Below are positions 46,013 to 58,065 of a stretch of DNA of 64,000 bases, piece after piece. Source of the DNA: Thelonectria olida (Eukaryota; Ascomycota; Sordariomycetes; Hypocreales; Nectriaceae); the NCBI GenBank assembly GCA_020736575.1, contig JAGPYM010000025.1, positions 248,001 to 312,000 on the forward strand, read 5' to 3'. Both the position numbers and the translations under genes were made by a program. Within the stretch, counting starts at the first letter, position 1. Each line of letters opens with the position of its first letter. A model generated the notes under the pieces. The model did no database searches, was not told where the DNA came from, and saw nothing but the letters and a program-made list of their open reading frames with translations.

Positions 46013-46700
46013 GAGTGTTGATCGTTCGAATGCGTACTTCAATAGTTGAATGTCACACAGTCCTGAACGCAGGGCTTACAGACACGGAGGAGGCAACTCT
46101 TCTGTGCCCAGTGTTCTTTAACAAAGACGGGCTATCGCAGCTCTGGTGAGCTTCGTTATGCACCTCCGCGAGTCATAAACTCATGAGTTCCAACGTCTGA
46201 CTATCCGCTGTTTCTGTCGTATTCCTGTTGTAGTGTCAAACAAACACTCGTCAGCACCGGGCATAATGAACAGTGCATAGATTCGGAAATGACAGCCACC
46301 GTCAAGTTGCTGGTTGGAGTATCTAATTTGGATCTCTAGGATGTCACCGGGGTGAGATCAATGCGACAAGTTCTTAATAGCGCCTCCGCTCAAGGGAGCG
46401 CCGCCTCCCCTGCCATCCCTCCCCATGGGGCTTAGAGATCTCCCCACGGGGCCCCTGCGAACGATCGAGGCCGTGGTGACCGGAGCTCCGTAGACTCTGG
46501 CCTGATCGTGGCTAGATCTGAATGGAATCCGACCTGTGGGTCTCACCTTGGAGTGATTTCTTCGCCGGGAGTCCGACTTCACCTCAACACGGATGCAAAA
46601 TACTTGTATAAGAGGACGGCGGTCACAGGTTTGCGTCTACTCGAACCACCAAACACTCAAGACTCTCAGATCAAAAGTTGAACCTCAAGCACTGCCCAAC
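46013..46700. other. Intergenic, MFS promoter of the BVMO cluster
   Basis: Contains the two CGG-N4-CCG sites annotated separately. The segment 46381-46470 is rich in C and short CCCC/GGGG inverted stretches. No gene is seen. Confidence 0.5.
46481..46575. promoter_or_regulatory. Two CGG-N4-CCG sites in the MFS promoter
   Basis: CGGAGCTCCG (46481-46490) and CGGGAGTCCG (46566-46575) lie 211 and 126 bp before the ATG at 46701. The first is a perfect palindrome repeated exactly in the ADH and monooxygenase promoters. Everted or inverted CGG half-sites are the classic target of Zn2Cys6 dimers. Confidence 0.65.
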
Positions 46701-48554
46701 ATGGCCCGAGACACGGAAGCCCTGGACATGCCTCCTGACGTGGAAATCTACCCCGGCACCGAAATCATGGAGGACTATCTCGGCAGCCATCTCACACACA
46801 GTCACAGCGACGGCTCTGGAATGGTTCTCATCCCTCAGCCGACCCGCAACGCTGATGATCCTTTGGTGAGTGGTTCATGCAATGCAAGCCCTCAGCATGC
46901 TAACTGTTAGCACACAGAACTGGTCACCCTTTTGGAAGTGGATGGTGGTTTTTATCGAAGTCTTCTTCATTCTGACCTCTGTCATTTCTGCCCTTTCCGT
47001 GTCGCCCTTGACGCCTGTGTTTGAGGCGCAATTCAACAAGGACGCCAAAGCCATCGCCTTGCTGGTATGTGCCTATGCAAATAAAGTCTACCCTCTCGTT
47101 ATTGGTACTGATAATTCGAAAACTAGACGAGCGCTCTTGTCCTCGTCACTGGATATGCCAACTTCATCCTCGTTCCCATCGCTGAAGTCTACGGACGCCG
47201 CTTTATTCTCGTCGTTTCCTCCTTCATCTGTCTCGGGGCCGCTCTCTGGCATGGCGCTGCCAAGTCCTACGGCTCATTCATGGGCGCTCGCATCCTGATC
47301 GGCATTGGCATGTCGATTGGCGAGAGTCTCATGCCCATGGTTGTCAGCGACATCTTTTTCCTCCACGAGCGAGGCCGATTCATGGGCACCTACTTCTTCG
47401 CACTCTTCAACAGCATGTTTCTTGGACCCATCATCGCTGGCGCATGCGCTGAGCACTTCTCATCTTGGAGAACCTTTTACTGGATCATCTCGTCCTTTTC
47501 CGCCCTTTCTTGCCTCCTCATTCTTTTCCTCCACCCTGAGACTAGATATACCCGACGTCCCGTCGCCCTCGGAGCCGCTGAAGGCACAAGCACGGAAGCT
47601 CCAAGCCCTCCTGGTGAGAAGCACGAAATCGATCAGGTCGAAGTCTCGGCAAACCCGACCTATGATCGGGACCAGAGCCTCGGCAAGGGTCGACCTGCCA
47701 AGTATCAGTTCAAAATTCTCCAGCCCAGCGACAAGGACCCGATTACCAAAATTTCGCTCCATGTCATCACTCCGTTTGTGCTGCTTCAGTATCCCATTGT
47801 CATCTTCGGCTCGTGGATGCTTGCCTTCCCCGCCAGCGGTCTCTTGACCTTGAATTATACCGAATCCATGGCGCTGACTGCCTCGCCATATAACTTCGAT
47901 GACGGTGAAGTCGGATTGAGCAACTTGGCTTTGGTCTGCGGCGGTACTCTTGGTGTCTTTACTGCCGGGCCTGTCTCCGATTGGGTAGCCAAGAAACTGA
48001 CAGAGAGAAACAAGGGTGTGAGAGAACCAGAGATGAGGTTGGTATCGTTGATTCCGTTCGTAGTCCTCTCTGGTATTGCGCTCATTGTGGTTGGCCTCGG
48101 ATTTGATCGAGAGTGGCCGTGGCAGGCAATTGTTGTTGTTGGATTCAGCGGCATTGGGCTGATGACGGTCAGCCTGTCGACTATTGGCATCACGGTATGG
48201 ACCCTAAGGTCGTGAATTCTCTCATACAACAGCTAACCCTTCATAACAGTACGCGGTTGACTGCTACAAGCCAGTTTCTGGACAGATTATGGTTATTGCG
48301 ACTGTGCTGAAAAACTCTTTTGGAGTAAGATCCTCGCCATATGTGCTCATTGATCGGCCTCCTACTAACACAACTCGCAGTTTGGAATGGGTTACTATGT
48401 GACCGACTGGGTTAAGGCGGATGGCTTCATCCCGCTTCTGATGAGTGAATTCGCCCTCATTATTGGACCTGCTATCTTGGGGGGCGTCTTCTTTTACTTG
48501 TATGGCAAGAAGTTCCGCAAGATGTCACGCAACGCCAAGGTGCATTCTTATTAA
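46701..48554 (+). CDS. MFS transporter, DHA1 type, of the BVMO cluster
   Basis: Predicted 542-aa, 12-TM permease from five exons: 46701-46865, 46918-47064, 47127-48194, 48250-48324 and 48381-48554. All introns are in phase 0. The acidic N-terminus ends in DDPLNW formed across intron 1. Loop 2-3 reads EVYGRRFIL, and the MFS segment MVVSDIFFLHERGRF and the PETRY motif after TM6 are present. A hydrophilic central loop carries EKHEIDQVE. The C-terminus ends YGKKFRKMSRNAKVHSY. It probably moves the substrate or product of the neighbouring oxidoreductases, or a related toxic compound. Its promoter has the shared CGGAGCTCCG site, and it converges on the ADH gene. Confidence 0.92.
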
Positions 48555-48897
48555 GCTGACGGCCTCGTGCAAGCCGTGGATAGTTTATACTAGTAAATAG
48601 GAAGTGATGCTCTTCACTGCAAGGTCATCACTGATTTATTCAATATCCATCGCCTCGTCATTTAACATTGATCATGCCCGCGCTATAACGTGAATATCAT
48701 GGAGATCGTAAAACCCCGATACTGTTACGAACTACGCTCGTATTGCTTTATATGTTGTTCTCAATAATACTTTCACTGGGTTAGTCAGAAGCTGGCGCAT
48801 GTTTAATAGACTAGCTAGTGATTCTCTTGAAGGCAAGTCTTCCGAAGATATAGTTGTCAAGGGCCTCTTCTTCGGTGAATTATGTCTAACGATCGTA
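48555..48897. other. Convergent 3' intergenic region
   Basis: This is 343 bp between the ends of the MFS and ADH genes, AT-rich and probably the two 3' UTRs. No gene is seen. Confidence 0.5.
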
Positions 48898-50007
48898 TTA
48901 TCTAGAGCCGAAGTCTAAGACGGCTCTGCCAATAACCTGATTCTGCTCCATTCGTTGATAGATCTTTACAATGTCCTCTGGTTGATGCACAACCACGTCT
49001 GGCTTCACCTGTTCACGAACCACGTACTCCAATGCCTCACCAATGTCCTTCCGAGTTCCCACCATAGACCCCCGAATGGCTATATCTTTATGGATGACTA
49101 GACCTGGCGGAACGGCCATCCGCACATCTTCATGGGGGAGGCCAACGCACACCAAGCATCCTTGGTAACCAACGTACTGAAGCGCTTGGTTGTATGTGGC
49201 TTCGCTCGGCGCCAAGATGATGGCCGCCTTGACGCCTGCGCCAGCAGTGGCGTCGTAAACGGCCTTGGACACGTCATCCACAGTTCGATAGTCGATGAAG
49301 GTCGCAGCGCCTAAGCGCAGCGTCACTTGCTGTTTTGCTTCGCCTGTGTCGATTCCAATGACACGCATTCCCATGGCAACGGCGTATTGAACAGCGAAGC
49401 TGCCTAGACCACCTCCAGCTCCAGCAATTGCCACCCAATCTCCTTTTCCAGCCCCGGATTTCTTTAGTGCTTTGTATGCCGTGACACCTCCACAAAGTAC
49501 CGGGGCGAAGAGTGCGTCTCCAATAGTCGGCGCATCTGGCAGCAGCACCAGATACGAAGCAAAAACTGCGATGTACTCTTGGTATGTCCCGTTATGTTCC
49601 ATGCCATGGAACCCAGTATGAGGGCACATCACCTCGCCGTCGACCAACTCACACACTGCACAGACTCCGCAAGGGCTTCGGATCAGAGGAATGCCCACCC
49701 TTGTGCCCAGCGCGGGGGCCTTGGACAGATCGGTATCGGCATGGTATGCCAGGATCTTGCCAACTCCCTCGTGGCCGGGCACATCGCAGGTCATCTGTCG
49801 GTTCCACCCGCTGTTGATGCCAGAGAGGTCCGAGTGGCAGACGCCCGTGTACGATAGGCGAACAAGGGCTTGGCCTGGCTCGAGCCTCGGCACAGGATAA
49901 GAATGATTGATGTCTAGTTTCCATTCTTTTCCAGTGGCCTTGACAACAACGGCTGTTTGTGTTGATGGGATGGGGGTGTCGCTGGGCATGGCGAAGAGGT
50001 TGGCCAT
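48898..50007 (-). CDS. Zinc-dependent alcohol dehydrogenase (medium-chain)
   Basis: Intron-less 369-aa MDR alcohol dehydrogenase. Catalytic zinc ligands are visible in TGVCHSDLSG and PGHEGVGKI, and structural zinc Cys residues in PCGVCAVCELVDGEVMC. The NAD-binding Rossmann motif is AGAGGGLGSFAVQYA. Length and motif order match fungal Adh1-like enzymes, which interconvert alcohols and aldehydes or ketones with NAD(H) in the cytosol. It has two CGG-N4-CCG sites about 190-220 bp upstream. In this cluster it would plausibly supply or consume a carbonyl for the monooxygenase. Substrate specificity is not inferable. Confidence 0.93.
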   Translation of the reverse strand: MANLFAMPSDTPIPSTQTAVVVKATGKEWKLDINHSYPVPRLEPGQALVRLSYTGVCHSDLSGINSGWNRQMTCDVPGHEGVGKILAYHADTDLSKAPALGTRVGIPLIRSPCGVCAVCELVDGEVMCPHTGFHGMEHNGTYQEYIAVFASYLVLLPDAPTIGDALFAPVLCGGVTAYKALKKSGAGKGDWVAIAGAGGGLGSFAVQYAVAMGMRVIGIDTGEAKQQVTLRLGAATFIDYRTVDDVSKAVYDATAGAGVKAAIILAPSEATYNQALQYVGYQGCLVCVGLPHEDVRMAVPPGLVIHKDIAIRGSMVGTRKDIGEALEYVVREQVKPDVVVHQPEDIVKIYQRMEQNQVIGRAVLDFGSR

Positions 50008-50197
50008 TAGTCAAGCTTGTGAATGAGTTGACGATTGCCTCAATAAAGGTGTTGTATGTATGGACCATGGAGAATCTACGAATCTACAAGTATAGGAATC
50101 TTTCATCTATGTAAACGAAAACATTACTAATGGCTTGGTAACGGTTCCGAGTTCCGATGTCTTTACCCCTCAGTTGAAGCTCGATGACTGTTGCGGG

Positions 50198-50228
50198 CGG
50201 AGAGCCGACGAGTGCCCTCGGAGCTCCG
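50198..50228. promoter_or_regulatory. Two CGG-N4-CCG sites in the ADH promoter
   Basis: CGGAGAGCCG (50198-50207) and CGGAGCTCCG (50219-50228) lie 191 and 212 bp before the ADH start codon at 50007 (minus strand). The centres are 21 bp apart, about two helical turns. Confidence 0.65.
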
Positions 50229-50347
50229 CCCCTTGCTGTTCTCGTGAACGGCGAACAATTGAGGCCTGGAAAACCATACCCGATGCCAAATTGTAAGTAA
50301 ATACCCATATTATAAGCAGCCTATAAATACTTATAAACTAATTAATA

Positions 50348-50561
<214 letters not shown>

Positions 50562-50863
50562 AATACTTAGGCTTTTATAATTTTAATATATTATAGCTTT
50601 TCTCTTGTAAAGCGTTACACACTAGCACATATTTAAATGTGTGTAATTAAAGATCTTATCTTCATCCTCCTATACAGCGCGCTAAAGACGTGACTGTTCT
50701 TCATTCTATTCAATTAACAACCTCTTGCATTAAATGAGCTCATAGGCAGAAGGAATTTAGGACTAGTAATAAGATAATATCTACTTAAAACTATCCTTAC
50801 TATCTAGGCAAGCTTTTTCCTAACCGTACGTATCAGTGATGCATCTTGGATCCGAAATCATCT

Positions 50864-52698
50864 TTACACCGACGCCACAGTCAACGATGGATAGTCAACG
50901 TTTTCCGGGTCGAGATACTTTGACTTGCCCACAACATCATCTCGCTCACACACCGTAAAACCATCGCCAAGCCATGCAACCTTGTTTCCACCAACATACG
51001 TGAAGTCGTAGTCCTCAAAACGAGGCTTCTCCAGTGTCTTGACATAGTGAAGCGCAGATCCTGGCCACAGGGCTGATACTGGGCCATCAGTGGTTCCACG
51101 CTTGTACCAAGATCGGCAAGGCAGCGTGAAGACCGTCTTTTCAAAGTACTGCTTGCAGTAGTCGACAAAGAGATCGCACGCCTCTTGTTTTGGCTGAATG
51201 GTGGCGATGCGGTCCTTTTGCATCTTTGCGACGACATTGCAGACGTAATCGCACGTGCGCTCGAGGACAATGCTGAGAGAGCCTACCCCAAGACCCGAGT
51301 TCGGTCCGTGGGCGATAAACAAGTTTGGCGCTCCTCGAGTGCTCAGACTGATGTACGTGTCGGGATACTCCTGCCACTTGGAGGCCAGATCCATTCCACC
51401 GACGCCGTAGATAGGGAATCTCTTGGTGAAGGAGGTATCGAAGCCAGTGGCGCAGATGATGGCGTCAACCTTGCGCAATTGGCCATCGATCGTCATGATG
51501 CCGTCTTCAGTAACTCCACAAATAGCCTCAGAGACGAAGGACACGTTGTCCTCGACTAGAGCCTCCAAGTACCCTGGTCCTGGGGTAATGCGTCTGCAGC
51601 CAGGCATGAACGAGGGCAGGATCTTGTCCAGGATCTCGGGCTTCTTGGCCAGCTTGGCTCGCATATTGGCCGTAAAGTCGGCGGCTGCTTTCTCAGAAAA
51701 GCTGCCGCGAAGAGTCACCTTCGTCATGGACTGGATCTCAGAGTCCAGTTTCTTGCGGTACTCCAACAGTACCTCGGGCTTCTCGTTGAAGGTGCTGAGC
51801 TCTTCCGGTGTGAAGTGGAAGTTGGACTCGGTGAGAGTGTGCTTGCGCACCTCGGCTTCAGCAATCGGAGGTGCAATCCATGCCTGACCTCGCACATAGT
51901 TGTCGAGGTGCTTGGCCTTGGGCTGAAGAGCGGGCACGATTTGGATGGCGCTTGAGCCTGAACCGATGACGGCGACATTGAGGCCAGTGGCATCCCAGCT
52001 CTCATCCCATGCAGCACTATGAAGCAGCCTCCCCTTGAACGACTGGAGGCCCGGAATTTCTGGCCACTTCCAATCGTTGAGGGCTCCAATGCAAGCATAC
52101 AGAACATCACAGCTGTCTTCAAGCACGTCGCCAGTAAGGCAGTTCTCAACCTTGACGTGCCACTTTGACTCAGCCTCGTTGAAGCGAGCCTCGATAATCT
52201 TGTGACTCAGTTTCATGTATTTCCGGACATCATACTTGGCCACGATGCCTTTCCAATACTCCAGAATCTCATTTCCAGAAGCGTAGAATTGAGACCAGTT
52301 GGGGTTGGGTTCAAAGGACGCCTGATAGACATGGGCCGGGATATCTACAGAGGACAGTTAGGGGCAGCTCATCTTCACTACAAAAGTAGGATGTACATAC
52401 CACATGCGATACCAGGATACTTGTTCTCATACCAAGTTCCGCCAACCTCAGGGTTCTTATCATAAACGACAAGATCTAGGTTCGGGATGCGACGAGGCAG
52501 GCGAATCGAGGCCAGGATTCCCGAGATGCCAGCACCAATGACGATAACCTTCATGGGACGTGCGTAGTCGATCTCCTGAGGAGCGGGCGCTTGCTTCGCT
52601 GTCCCATTTTTGGCGCCGTTGTCGACCTGGCCATTCTCCGCCCCGTTGCTAGGAGCAGGGGTCCCATCCCTGGACTCGAAAGAATTGTGGTGAGGCAT
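50864..52698 (-). CDS. Flavin-containing monooxygenase, Baeyer-Villiger type
   Basis: Predicted 592-aa class B flavoprotein from two exons (52698-52401 and 52344-50864). A 45-aa hydrophilic leader precedes the FAD motif VIVIGAGISGI (residues 51-61). The NADPH motif VAVIGSGSSAIQI follows near residue 222. The type I BVMO fingerprint FxGxxxHxxxW is complete (FKGRLLHSAAWD, residues 202-213). These enzymes insert oxygen next to a ketone using NADPH and O2, giving an ester or lactone. The start at 52698 is the first ATG of the frame. Three CGG-N4-CCG sites lie 226-282 bp upstream. The divergent neighbour is the Zn2Cys6 regulator. The position between an ADH and a hydrolase fits a ketone-cleaving pathway. 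Confidence 0.93.
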
Positions 52699-54111
52699 TG
52701 CAAGTGAGAGCAAGGAAATGACCACAGTTTAGATCAGATGAATGGTGAAAATTCGTCCAAGTTTGTGCTCGCTGAATGGTTGCCAAGAAGATGCTTGTGT
52801 GTGTTGTTTACGATCAAGATCAAACATCTTTCTTTCGATTCATTCTGGCTGTCAACTTATTCTTGAGCCTCCCAATGGTGGCATTACTTGGAATCTCGAG
52901 GTTTTGCTTCTTCTTTTCCGAATCGGAGCTCCGATGGAGACATGACTTATTCGGAGGGCCGGTTACGAGCCGGAGCTCCGGGTTGAGTGATGAATGGGGC
53001 CCTTCCGCGTAAACAAGTGACTGGGCCTTGGCCACGCGACAATGCGGAGCTTGTGGGAACCTTTTCAGACTGACAGCCTGCCAAGTTGACTCCTCTTTAC
53101 TCCTGTTGGCAAGGGCAAGATTCTGGATCCAGACATGGCCCCTTTTCGTCTTCCTGATAAGCGAAGACAGACGTTGTTCATACATGGCAATATGTGATAC
53201 CACAAAGAATGGAATCTTCACAGACAAAATTTAATTCCCGCTCGCTCCTGTGCACAAGAAAGAGAAATAATCGTCCTTGGGCCACGATACAAGAGTCTGG
53301 GCCACATCCCGGCACGATTCGCCCACATTCCGGGCAGCCGGCTCTCCGTGCAGGCTATTGCCCCACAAGCCAATTCCCTCGGTCCAACCGTCTAAGTCAG
53401 TAACTACATTCATCAGGGAGCTTGGGATTGGAGAAGAGAGGTTGTCCATCTCGGGATGACAAATTCTGAGTAGGAAAAGAAGGTACACATTGGGCTCGTC
53501 GGTCTCTGCATACCTTGGTGAGCCTTTACCAAGACTTATACACATCGGCGAAAAATCAGGAGGACGCGTCACACTGCTGGAATAGTTTGGACCCTTGGCT
53601 AGATGCCAAAATGTTAGTTAGCGTATTGAGCTATGGCAAACCTGGGCAACTTGAATGTGGGCGACGAGACTTCCACGGCCAGGATCCTATCTCAACATTT
53701 GAGAGTTGAGCCAGATATCACAGGTCAATCAATCCGTCAACTGCCTTCAATGTCATATCTCTCTTGAACCGCATATGCTGCAATCCTTTCCCGTAGGGCT
53801 GTACTAGCCATGTTCATCCCATGACACACAAAACCTGGGGGCAATGTGCTCAACTTACCTTTCAGCCGGACAAGCAACCCCCGCGACCCCAAGTTCCCCG
53901 CAAAGAAACCCCCAGCTAGCGCAATCTCAAGATGCACATGGCCCACAACTTGGGGTCGAGTTGAGTGCTGGGAAAGGACTCCACCTGTAACAGGCCAGGC
54001 GGCTATAGAAAGCGTGATTCGTCTTGTCACCGAGACATTTCTTGATCTTCCAAGTGTCTGCTTCCCCTAATGATCTCGAAGAAGCTGTCTACGCGTTGGT
54101 AAGCACAAGAC
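52699..54111. other. Divergent intergenic region (monooxygenase / Zn2Cys6 regulator)
   Basis: This 1.4-kb region carries the three CGG-N4-CCG sites at 52924-52980, near the monooxygenase. A minus-strand frame at 53572-53231 is open for 113 codons but has no family. No CGG-N4-CCG was seen close to the regulator's own start. Confidence 0.45.
52924..52980. promoter_or_regulatory. Three CGG-N4-CCG sites in the monooxygenase promoter
   Basis: CGGAGCTCCG (52924-52933), CGGAGGGCCG (52952-52961) and CGGAGCTCCG (52971-52980) occur within 57 bp. Two are identical palindromes. They lie 226-282 bp before the start codon at 52698. Confidence 0.7.
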
Positions 54112-56970
54112 ATGGCCTCCATCACTGTCTGCCAGGATCCTCAGCGCCAGGTCCAGAGGCCCGAGGCGACGCCTCAGAGGTCGCCAACGCATCAGCCCAG
54201 GGAGCAAATGCAGGACACCTCGGCCACTACACGCCAGATTGTCCGAGCATGCGTGCGATGTCGGAAGCAAAAGTCAAAGGTTTGTTGGAGATTCTAGACC
54301 CTGCAGTTGGAGAGATGCCCCTTGCTTACTGAAAATTGTTAGTGCGATGCCTTTCGGCCGTGTTCTGTATGCATCAAGGCTGGTGCCGAGTGTGTCAGTC
54401 GGCCTGCCGCTGATACAAGGCCTGACACTGGCCATAATATTCCGTCTACGCGAGCTGCTTCCGCCCGTCTGGCGACAGATGAACGTCCGGCCAAGGTTCG
54501 GAGAGTCTCTCACCATCAGTCTAGAGGGGAGACACCTCCATCGGCGAGGATCAATAATCCCGCTCACCAAGAAGATCAACCGTCTCCTTCGGCCGAGACA
54601 CGAATAGACCATGCGCATCCAGATACACATCAAGATGACGCCGAAGATATCGTGGCTATGACCCAGATCAAGGAGTCCAACATGGATACAAGGCTATTCA
54701 CGCTTACTCCAGGTCATCTAATGGAGACTTCATCCATGCCTCAGCATCCTAGCGCCAGCAACTCGCCTGCCATGTCTTTCCCACGGCCATACCACAGTGG
54801 TGATAGGGAATCCAACTCGTCACCCTCCGTCAGCACGGCGGTTGATCCCCGCTACAGAGCCGTACTTCCCTGGTGCTACTCTAGGGTTTCCGCAGCTTCA
54901 TTACTGGCACATCTTCCTCCTCGCCCAGTCACGGATTATCTGGTGGCTGTCTACTTCAGCACCGTCCATTGGTTCATGGTCGTTCTTCATGAAGGCCACT
55001 TCTTGCATCACTACCGCGCCATGATGGATCTCTACGCTCAAGATGCCAGACTCCTCTCCAATACTGACGAAGACTTCACCTTTGCCCAGCTCATCTTGAT
55101 GGTGACGGTTCTCGGTGGCCGATATACGTCAATACACACAACCCGCTCCCAAAAATGCAAAAACATCTACGTCGATTTCTGTCGAGCCACGTATCTCTGT
55201 ACCTCTGGATCAATGGACGAGCAAGAATTCGACATTGTCAGGATGACGTCTCAGATTTACTTCGTGGTCAGGAGCAGCTATACGGACATTCTTGCTTGTG
55301 GCACCATCTCTACAGTCCAGTTACTCCTCTTGCTCGGTAGTCTTTATCTGTATCATGGCGAGTCGAATTTGGCATGGGCAAATTCGGGCTGTACGATACG
55401 TGCTGCTCAAGCTCTAGGACTTCACAAAGAAAATTCCGGCTTGGGTTGGAGCTCGCCATACTACAGATCCATGGAGCGCGAAGAAAGAAGTCAACTTCGA
55501 CGACGACTTTTTTGGGCCGTCCACACCTCAGACCGGTTTCTCGCCATGTGCTACGGCCTGCCGCTGTTGATAGCGGACAAGGACTGCGCTGTCGATGCTC
55601 CTTGTGAGGACAACGTCTATCCCGCCCCTGGAAGCACCTCACTCCTGATGATCGAGGATGATTTAGACCAAGAGCGGCTAGACAGCTCCGCTGCGTCTGA
55701 AAGCAGTCCGGTAACTCTACTCACGTATCAGACATATAAAATCCACATTTACATCATCTTGGGCGAGATTCTTTCCTGTCTGTACTGCCAATCAAGCGGT
55801 GGGGGGACTTGTTTATCGTCAAAGTACGACAGACAGGAACCGAACGGCGCCGCATGCGATGATCAAGCAAAGTCAAGGAGTCTCATGGAATCCGTCGAAA
55901 GATTAGAAGCCAAACTTCAGAATTGGCAAAATCACGTCCCAAATGCACTCCGACTGACTCATGACATGACGTATCCGGAATACTCAAAGCTGCTTGATGG
56001 GGAGGATGTCAACGACGACGACATTTTGCTTCTGGCCAACGAGGATCTCACCATCGACTCTGCACAAGTACAGAAGCGAAGATTGAGAATCAGGAAGGGC
56101 ATATATGGCATACAGGCGCTCTTGCTTCAGCTAGCATACGACAATGCATTGATACTGATCCATCGACCTATTCTTGCAATGAAGAACAACACCAACGCGA
56201 CGTTGGCGCATGAGACCTTCAGCAAATCGGTAGAAGCCTGTTGGAGGGCTGCTCTACGAATATCCCATATTGGAAAACATCATATCTTTCGCCAGAACCA
56301 GCAAGCCCATGCCATCTCCTACGTCGGCGTCCACCTGTTTACCGCTGGGGTCGTCCTCAGTGTGTTCGGCAGCAGCGCTCCCCTGAGCAGACGAGCATGG
56401 GAAGCAAAGCAAGGGTTGACGAGGATAATCAGGATGCAGCGAATACTACGAAAGAAGGTCATTGTGTCGAGTCAAGGACTTTTCATCTTGGAGAACCTTG
56501 CGCGAGAAGTGGTCAAGAAGGAAATGTCTGCCATTCTTGCCCAAGACATGGACGATGACAAGGAACTAGCCGGTCCTGAGCCGGCGAGCCAACACTGGGC
56601 CACTGAACACCGTGCTACCGCTGCGTCTTGGAGTACGACGAACATGGGTTTCGAGGGGCAGCATGACGTGCATTCCAGCGTCAGCGCTGCTGCGACCCAT
56701 CCTGGCCTGTCATCGGGACTATTAGCGAACCTGCCGGATAATCCGCACTTCATATCGGAAGACGACCTTTTCAACGAGTCGGTTTTAGACCTTGAAAAGT
56801 GTAAGTATTTTCATCATCCTGCTGATTACCGTCGTGGTTCACTAAGCGCTGAGACAGTTTTGTCCGATCCTCAATTCTCCACGATGCCTGATCCTCGAAC
56901 AATGGACCACGACACCTTTGCAAGTCACAATTCACAACCAGCAGGTCTCTGGTGCTTTTCGTACGAGTAG
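54112..56970 (+). CDS. Zn2Cys6 transcription factor of the BVMO cluster
   Basis: Predicted nuclear regulator with exons 54112-54279, 54343-56800 and 56858-56970 (912 aa; 931 aa if the last 57-nt intron is retained). The zinc cluster is split by intron 1: CVRCRKQKSK, then CDAFRPCSVCIKAGAEC, giving C-x2-C-x6-C-x5-C-x2-C-x6-C at residues 47-73. A long Ser/Pro/His-rich linker follows. The fungal-specific TF domain (PF04082 type) covers about residues 250-480, with SLYLYHGESNLAWANSGC, RAAQALGLHKE and RRRLFWAVHTSDRFLAMCYG. It lies at the centre of the cluster, divergent to the monooxygenase, so it is the natural candidate to bind the shared CGG-N4-CCG sites. That link is inference. Confidence 0.9.
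56801..56857 (+). other. Probable 57-nt intron near the 3' end of the Zn2Cys6 gene
   Basis: Donor GTAAGT at 56801, branch-like CACTAAG and acceptor GAGACAG at 56857. Its length is a multiple of three and it contains no stop, so retained and spliced transcripts would both be translated in frame. Confidence 0.6.
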
Positions 56971-56994
56971 ATCTTTTGGATTCTCTTCATGTAC

Positions 56995-58065
56995 TTAGAC
57001 GACCGTCTCAACAACCCAATCCACAAGCTTGTCCATCATTTGTACTGAGAACCAATGTCCGGTCTCCTCCTGCTCGATAAAGGTAACGTCGTTCTTTGCA
57101 GCATACTTCTCTATCCATGGGTGGGTGAACTTTGTCGGAACCAAGGGATCAACTGCCCCGTTCAGGATGAGTAGTTTCTTTCCAGAAATGCCCTCCAAGC
57201 TCTTATCGCGGTTGAGATAGAGCTTCTCTATCGACTTGGGCCACTCTTTTGTTCCGGCCGGTACTTCTTCGATGGATTTGTAGTCTCCAAGTCGCTCCAA
57301 GAGCATTGGCGTCAGGTTTGGCGATCCGACAATGATGACGCCGGCGCGAATGCGAGGGTCTTTGGCCAAAACATCCCAGCTAACGTGGCCTCCCAATGAT
57401 AATCCGGTGATGATGAAGGCTTTCGGGATGAAGATGCCGTCTACGTAGCTCTCGAGGAACGTGACTGTAGTCTGAACATCGGCGACGATTCCGTCTGCGA
57501 GGAAGTGTCAATCATTGTTTGGTCTAGAATGAAGCCCGACTATCGGAATCACACACCTATCATTGAGAGCATGTCTTGACTGCGCCTGAGGTTAGCCCGC
57601 GCGCTTCGAGGAATTTTGAGTGAACATACGCATGCTTCCCATTGCCTGACTTCCAGTCTTGACTATGACGTGCCTTTGTTAGTGCTGTTCCGCCATGATC
57701 CTAAGTTACTCCTCTCACATGGAAAGCTCATCAATCTATAAGACGTTAGCCGAGATCCAGCATATATGCGGCACACGTACAGATCTCGTGCCATGGTTAC
57801 GGTTGTCAAAGGTCGCAACAACCAGGCCCTTATCCCCAGAACCACGCAATCGCCAATCATGCAGTAACTGGTGGGCAATTTCTTCGGCGTCTTTGTACGT
57901 TCTCGTGCGGCCATGGACGTGGAAGAGTACTGTAGTGTCCTCGGCTTGCGCGGGAGTCAACTCATCGACGCCGAAGAGGTACACATGAAGGCCGGCAATG
58001 TTGATTATGGTGGTGCTTGAGTCTGGAACGCTCTCGAGCCGAACGAATCTATCGTTTGGTGCCAT
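56995..58065 (-). CDS. Alpha/beta hydrolase (serine esterase-like)
   Basis: Predicted 285-aa hydrolase from five exons: 58065-57781, 57735-57719, 57662-57630, 57579-57557 and 57494-56995. The three middle exons are only 17, 33 and 23 nt, yet all junctions are GT-AG and together give the expected SIDELSIQDWKSGNGKHAQD segment. The nucleophile elbow is GLSLGGH with Ser near residue 152. An acid residue candidate lies in NGAVDPLVP and the catalytic His in EETGHWF near the C-terminus. An oxyanion-type HVHG occurs near the N-terminus. Such enzymes cleave esters or lactones. Next to a Baeyer-Villiger enzyme it is a good candidate to open the product. Its stop is 24 bp from the end of the regulator gene. 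It shares a 514-bp divergent promoter with the SDR. Confidence 0.88.

Noticed and set aside
47305..47847. 180-codon plus-strand ORF inside the second MFS gene
   Set aside because: Overlapping alternative frame of exon 3; composition is biased by the real frame and no domain is present.
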